Origin: Lamellibrachia columna
Lineage: Eukaryota > Annelida > Polychaeta > Sabellida > Siboglinidae
Reading direction: 5' to 3'
DNA: 64,000 nt
Assembly (NCBI GenBank): GCA_963662155.1
Contig: OY759269.1
Span: forward strand, 23,242,878 to 23,306,877
A model generated the notes under the pieces. It worked only from the letters and a program-made list of their open reading frames with translations, had not been told where the DNA came from and made no database searches. Position 1 is the stretch's first letter, and the number at the start of each line of letters is the position of its first letter. Below, one piece after another: positions 58,401-64,000 of this stretch. The translations under genes were made by a program, and so were the position numbers.

Positions 58401-61400
58401 GTTTAACATGTTAATGTTCTGACCAATAGGATGGGTATGTCTGTGTCTCTGGTGGAAAATGTCAGTGCTGTGATCACTGTGGATGGATGTATCTGTGTCT
58501 CTGTTGCACCATTTCAGTGCTCTGACTGCTGTGGATTGATGTCTGTGTCTCTTGTGTAAAATATTAGTGCTCTAACAACTCTCGGTGGGTGTTTTGGTGT
58601 CTCTGGTAACTGGGTGTATCTGTATTGCTGGTGGATTATGTCAGTGCTCTGACCACTGAGGATGGGTGTGTCTGTTCCCTGGTGCAAAATATACATGCTC
58701 TGACCACTGTGGATGGGTGTATCTGTTTCTCTGATAGAACATGTCATTGCTTTGACCACTGTGGATGTTTATGTCTGTGCCTATGGTGGAACTGGTCAGA
58801 GCTGTGATCACTGTTGATGGGTGTTGCTGTGTCTCTGGTGCAACTTGTCAATGCTCTGACCAATGTGGATGGGCATGTCTGTGTCTCTGGTGGAACTTGT
58901 CAGTGCTTTAATCACTGTGGTTGGGGATTGTCTCTGATTCAAAATGTCAGAGCACTGACCACTGTGGATGGAAGTGTCTGTATCTCTGGTTGAATATGTC
59001 AGTTCTCTGACCACTGTGGATGGGTTTGTCTGTGTCTCTTGTGCAAAATTTCAGTACTCTGACAACTGTGCATGGGCATGTCTGTGTCTCTGAGCAACAT
59101 TTCAGTGCTCTGACCACTATGTATTCGTGTATCAAAAATGTCAGTTCTCCGACCACTATGGATGGGTGTGTCTGTGTCTCTGGTGCAACATGTCAGATCT
59201 CTGAAAACTGTGGTCTGTCTGTGTCTATGGTGAAACATGTCACTGTTCTGACCACTGTGGATGTTTGTGTCTGTGCCTGTAGTGGAACAGGTCAGTGCAG
59301 TGATCACTGTGGATGGGTGTGTCTGTGTCTCTGGTGAACATGTTAGTGCTCTGACCACTGTGGATGGGTGTATCAAACATGTCAATGCTCCAACCCCTGT
59401 GGAACTGGGTGTCTGTGTCTCTGTTGGCACATGTCAGTGCTCTGATCACTGTGGATGGGTGCGTCTGTGTCTCTGGTGCAACACGTCAATGTGTATGGGT
59501 GTGTCTGTGTCTCTGGTGGCTCATATCACTGCTCTGATCACTTTGGATGGGTGGGTCTGTGTCTAAGGTGGAACATGTCAGAGCTCTGACCAATGTGGTT
59601 GGGTGTATCTGTGTCTCTGATGCAATATGTTAGTGCTTTGACCACAGTGCATGGATGTTTCTGTATCTCTGGTGGAATATGTCAGTGCACTGACCACTGT
59701 GGATGAATGTCTTTGTCTCTGTTGGAACATGTCAGTACTCTGACCATGGTAGATGGGTGTTTTTGTGTCTCTTTTGGAACATGTCAGTACTCTGACCACT
59801 GCGGATGGGTGAATCAAACATGTCAGAGCTCTGACCAATGTGGTTGGTGTATCTGTTTCTCTGGTGAAACATGTCAGTGCTCTAACCACAATGGATGTGT
59901 GTCTGTATCTCTGGTGGTATATGTCAGTGCTCTGACCACTGTAGACGGGTGTGTCTGTGTCTCTGGTGCACCATGTCAGTGCTTTGACCACTGTGATTGG
60001 GTGTTTCTGTATCTCTAGTGGAATATGTCTGTGCTCTGACCACTGTGGATGGGTGTGCCTGTGTCTCTGGAGGAACATATCAATGCTCTGATCACTGTGG
60101 ATGGGTGTGTCTGTGACTCTGTTGGAATATATCAGTACTCTGACCATGGCTGATGTGTGTTTCTGTGTCTCTGTTGGAACATATCAGTACTCTGACCACT
60201 GCGGATGGGTGAATCAATGGATGTGAGTCTGTATCTCTGGTGGTATATGTCAGTGCTCTGACCACTGTGGATGGGTGTGTCTGTGTCTCTGGTGCAACAT
60301 GTCAGTGCTTTGACCACTGTGGTTGGTTGTTTCTGTATCTCTGGTGGAATATGTCAGTGTTCTGACCATTGTGGATGGGTGTATCAAACATGTCAATGCT
60401 CTTACCACTGTGGATGGGTGTGTCTTTGTCTCTGGTGAACATGTCAGTGCTCTGACCACTTTGGATGAGTGTGTCTATCTATTTGTTGGAACATGTCACT
60501 GCTTTGATCACTGTGGATTGGTGTGTCTGTGTCTCTTGTGGAAAATGTCAATGCTCTGATCAATGTGGATGGGTGTGTCTACATCTCTGGTGGAACATAT
60601 CAGTGCTCCTACAATTGTGGATGGGTGTATCTGTGTCTTTGGTGGAACTTGTCAGTGGTCTGACCATAGAGGATGGGTGTATCAAACATGTGAGTGCTGT
60701 GACCACAGTGGATGGGTGCATCTGTATCTCTGGTGCAACATGGCAGTGCTCTGACCAATGTGGCTGGGTGTGTCTTTCTATCTGTTGGAAAATGTCACTG
60801 CTTTGATCACTGTGGATTGGTGTGTCTGTGTCTCTGGTGGAACATGTCAGTGCTCTGACCAATGTGGCTGGGTGTGTCTTTCTATCTGTTGGAACATGTC
60901 ACTGCTTTGATCACTGTGGATTGGTGTGTCTGTGTCTCTTGTGGAAAATTTCAATGCTCTGATCACTATGGATGGGTGTGTCTCTGTCTCTGGTGGAACA
61001 TATCAGTGCTCCTACAATTGTGGATTGGTGTATCTGTGTTTCTTGTGGAATATGTCAGTGGTCTGACCATTGAGGATAGGTTTTCCAAACATGTCAGTGC
61101 TGTGACCACTTTGGATGGGTGAGTTTGTGTCTCTGGTGGAACATGTCAGTGCTCTGTCCAATGTGGATGGGTGTATCTTTGTCTCTGGTGCAATATGTTA
61201 GTGCTCTGGCCACAGTGGATGGATGTGTCTGTATCTATGGTGGAATATGTCAGTGCTCTGACCACTGTGGATGGGTGTGTCTGTATCTCTTGTGCAACAT
61301 GGCAGTTATCTGATCAATGTGGTTGTGTGTGTCTTTCTATCTGTTAGAAAATGTCACTGCTTTGATCACTGTGGATTGGTGTGTCTGTGTCTCTTTTGGA

Positions 61401-64000
61401 AAAATTCAATGCTATGATCATTATGGATGGGTGTGTCTGTGTCTCTGGTGGAACATAACAGTGCACCTACAATTGTGGAAATGTGTATCTGTGTCTCTGG
61501 TGGAACATGTCAGTGGTCTGACCATTGAGGATGGGTGTATCAAACAAGTCAATGCTGTGACCACTGCGGATGGGTGTACTTTTGTCTCTGTTGGAACATG
61601 GCAGTGCTCTTATCAGTGTGGATTGGTGTGTCTGTGTCTCTGGTGGAACATTTCAATGCTCTGATCACTGTGGATTTGTTTGGCTGTATCTCTGGCGGAA
61701 TATGTCAGTGCTCTGACCACAGTGGATGGGTGTGTCTGTGTCTCTGTTGGAACATGTCAATACTCTGACCACTGCATGTATCAAACGTGTCAGTGTTCTG
61801 ACCATTGTGGATGGGTGTATCAAACATGTCAATGCTCTGACCACTGTGGATGGGTGTGTTTTTGTCTCTGGTGAACATGTCAGTGCTCTGACCACTTTGG
61901 ATGGGTGTGTCTTTCTATCTGTTGGAACATGTCACTGCTTTGATCACTGTGCATTGATGTGTTTGTGTATCTTGTGGAAAATATCAATGCTCTTATCACT
62001 GTGGATGGGTGTGTCTGTGTCTCTGGTGGAACGTATCAGTGCTCCTACAATTGTGGATGGGAGTATCTGTGTCTCTGGTGGAACATATCAGTGCTCTAAC
62101 CACTGTGGATGGGTGTGTATGTGTCTCTGGTGGAACATTTCAGTGCTCATATCACTTTGGATGTGTGTGTATGTGTTTCCGGTGCAATATGTCAGTGCTT
62201 TAGCCACTGTGGATGGGTGTGTCTTTGTCTCTGGTGGAACATTTCAATGCTCTGATCACTGTGGGTTTGTTTGTCTGTATCTCTAGCGGAATAGGTCAGT
62301 GCTCTGACCACAGTGGATGGGTGAGTCTGTGTCTCTGTTGGAACACGTTAGTGCTCTTATCATTGTGGATTGGTGTGTCTTGGTCTCTGGTGGAACATTT
62401 CAATGGTCCGATCACTAGTGGAACATATCAGTGCTCCAACAATTGTGGATGGGTGTGTCTGTGTCTCTGGTGGAACATGTCAGTGCTCTGTCCACTGTGG
62501 ATGGGTGTATCTGTGTCTCTGGTGGAACATTTCAGTGCTCTTATCACTTTGGATGGGTGTGTCAGTGCTCTTATCAGTGTGGATTGGTGTGACTGTGTCT
62601 ATGGTGGAACATTTCAATGCCCTGATCACTGTGGGTTTGTTGGTCTGTATCTCTGGCGGAATATGTCAGTGCTCTGACCACAGTGGATGGGTGTGTCTGT
62701 GTCTCTGTTGGAAAATGTCAGTACTCTGACCACTGCATGTATCAAACATGTCAGTGTTTTGACCATTGTGGATGGGTGTATCAAACATGTCAATGCTCTG
62801 ACCACAGTGGATTGTAGTGTCTTTGGTGAACAAGTCACTGCTTTGATCACTGTGGATTGGTGTGTCTGTGTCTCTTGTGGAAAATTTCAATGCTCTGATC
62901 ACTGTGGATGGGTGTGTCTGCATCTCTGGTGGAACATATCAGTGCTCCTACAATTGTGGATGGGTGTATGTGTGTCTCTGGTGGAACATGTCAGTTGTCT
63001 GACCATTGAGGATGGGTGTTTCAAACATGGGTATGTCTGTGTCTCTTTTGGAACATGTCATTGCTCTTATCACTGTGGATGGGTGTGTCTGTGTCTCTGT
63101 TGGAACATTTCAATGCTCTGATCACTGTGGATTTGTTTGTCTGTATCTCTGGTGGGATATGTCAGTGCTCTGACCACAGTGGATTGGTGTGTCTGTGTCT
63201 CTGGTGGAACATTTCAGTGCTTTGACCACTGTGGATGGGTGTACCTGTGTTTCTGGTGCAATATGTCAGTGCTCTGACCACAGTGGATGGATGTGTATGT
63301 ATCTCTGGTGTAATATGGCAGTGCTCTGACCAATGTGGCTGGGTGTGTCTATCTATCTATCTGTTGGAACATGTCACTGCTTTGATCACTGTGGATTTGT
63401 GTGTCTGTGTCTCTTGTGGAAAATGTCAATGCTCTGATCACTGTGGATGGGTGTGTCTCTGTCTTTGGTGGAACATATCAGTGCTCCTACAATTGTGGAT
63501 GGGTGTATCTGTGTCTCTGGTGGAACATGTCAGTGGTCTGACCATTGAGGATGGGTTTTTCAAACATGTCAGTGCTGTGACCCCTGTGGATGGGTGAGTC
63601 TGTATCTCTGTTGGAACAGGTCAGTGCTCTTATCATTGTGGATTTGTTTTTCTGTATCTCTGGTGGAACATATCAGTGCTCCTACAATTGTCTCTGGTGA
63701 AACATGTCAGTGGTCTGACTATTGAGGATGGGTTTGTCAAACATGTCAGTGCTGTGACCACTGTGGATGGGTATGTTTGTGTCTCTGTTGGAACATGTCA
63801 GTGCTCTTATCACTGTGGATTGGTGTGTCTGTGTCTCTGGTGGAACATTTCAATGCTCTGATCACTGTCGATTTCTTTTTCTGTATCTCTGGTGGAACAT
63901 GTCAGTGCTCTGACCACTGCGTGTATCAAACATGTCAGTGCTCTGACCATTGTGGATGGGTGTATCAAACATGTCAATGCTCTGACCACCGTGGATGGGT
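37416..64000. repeat. 52-bp satellite array, at least 26.6 kb (about 500 monomers), running off the window
   Basis: The consensus monomer contains CTGACCACTGTGGATGGGTG, TGTCTGTGTCTCTGGTGGAA and CATGTCAGTGCT (52 bp). Common variants: GGTGCAAC for GGTGGAAC, ATCACTG for ACCACTG, and a 39-bp form in which GTATCAAACATG replaces the middle. Monomer length is 1 mod 3, so frames rotate with a 156-bp super-period; the many 60-190-codon open frames on both strands are a consequence of this and have no conserved start or frame. Confidence 0.98.
43765..52710. repeat. Higher-order repeat: ~4.47-kb (86-monomer) tandem duplication inside the satellite
   Basis: Many diagnostic variants recur at +4471 to +4473 bp, e.g. 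44389/48861, 45354/49827, 45747/50220, 46730/51201, 47984/52455. 4472 is exactly 86 x 52. The join lies near 48215-48240, where a non-canonical sequence (CTCTGTGATCACAGCACTTG) interrupts the monomer pattern. A further related copy lies about 10,179 bp to the right of 42.9-44.4 kb (at 53.1-54.6 kb). Confidence 0.9.

Noticed and set aside
37416..64000. Hundreds of 60-190-codon open frames on both strands, many beginning MGVSVSLV or MVRALTC
   Set aside because: They repeat with the 52-bp satellite, occur in several frames on both strands at once, and have no conserved start, stop or frame. The repeat length (1 mod 3) explains them.

Overview
The window is eukaryotic, from an intron-rich, repeat-rich animal genome. 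An invertebrate (perhaps a spiralian or another marine lineage) is most likely. This is inferred from the style of the non-LTR retrotransposons, the very abundant TA, CATA, GCGT and CA microsatellites, and CCCTAA-type telomere-like motifs. I cannot name the species.

Left half (177-30657, + strand): I assemble one complete ten-exon gene for a Cys-loop receptor subunit of the nicotinic acetylcholine receptor (nAChR) type. It has a signal-peptide exon, the 45-bp and 110-bp exons typical of the family, a Cys-loop with 13 residues between its cysteines, vicinal cysteines in loop C, M1-M3, a long cytoplasmic loop, M4, a stop codon and an AATAAA signal. All splice phases agree and the sum is 1758 nt (585 residues plus stop). 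The subunit is divergent. Three tyrosines or tryptophans of the transmitter-binding aromatic box are Phe and one is Ser, and the pore -1' glutamate is Ala. The gene also shows a triplicated exon-4 splice donor, a NAGNAG acceptor and a possible alternative last exon that would remove M4.

The introns hold most of the mobile DNA. Intron 2 has a degenerate LINE and a 0.9-kb TIR element. Intron 3 has a ~0.45-kb TA tract and a 2-kb foldback element with ~0.75-kb inverted arms. Intron 4 has an orphan THAP-type exon, a nearly full-length but dead LINE with tandem 5' monomers, a possible gag-like remnant and several minisatellites. Intron 5 has a CR1/L2-like RT fragment and a GT-rich tract. Intron 9 has a young-looking 5'-truncated LINE with an uninterrupted RT domain and 11-bp target-site duplications.

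Right part: 30.7-36.3 kb has no gene I can support. It contains a hAT-like transposon end and two copies of a CCCTAA/GGC-rich repeat. From 36.3 kb a 62-bp minisatellite (~1.1 kb) runs directly into a 52-bp satellite that fills the remaining ~26.6 kb to the window edge. The satellite has a higher-order layer, including a tandem duplication of about 4.47 kb (86 monomers). Long open frames inside it are by-products of the repeat and are not annotated as genes.
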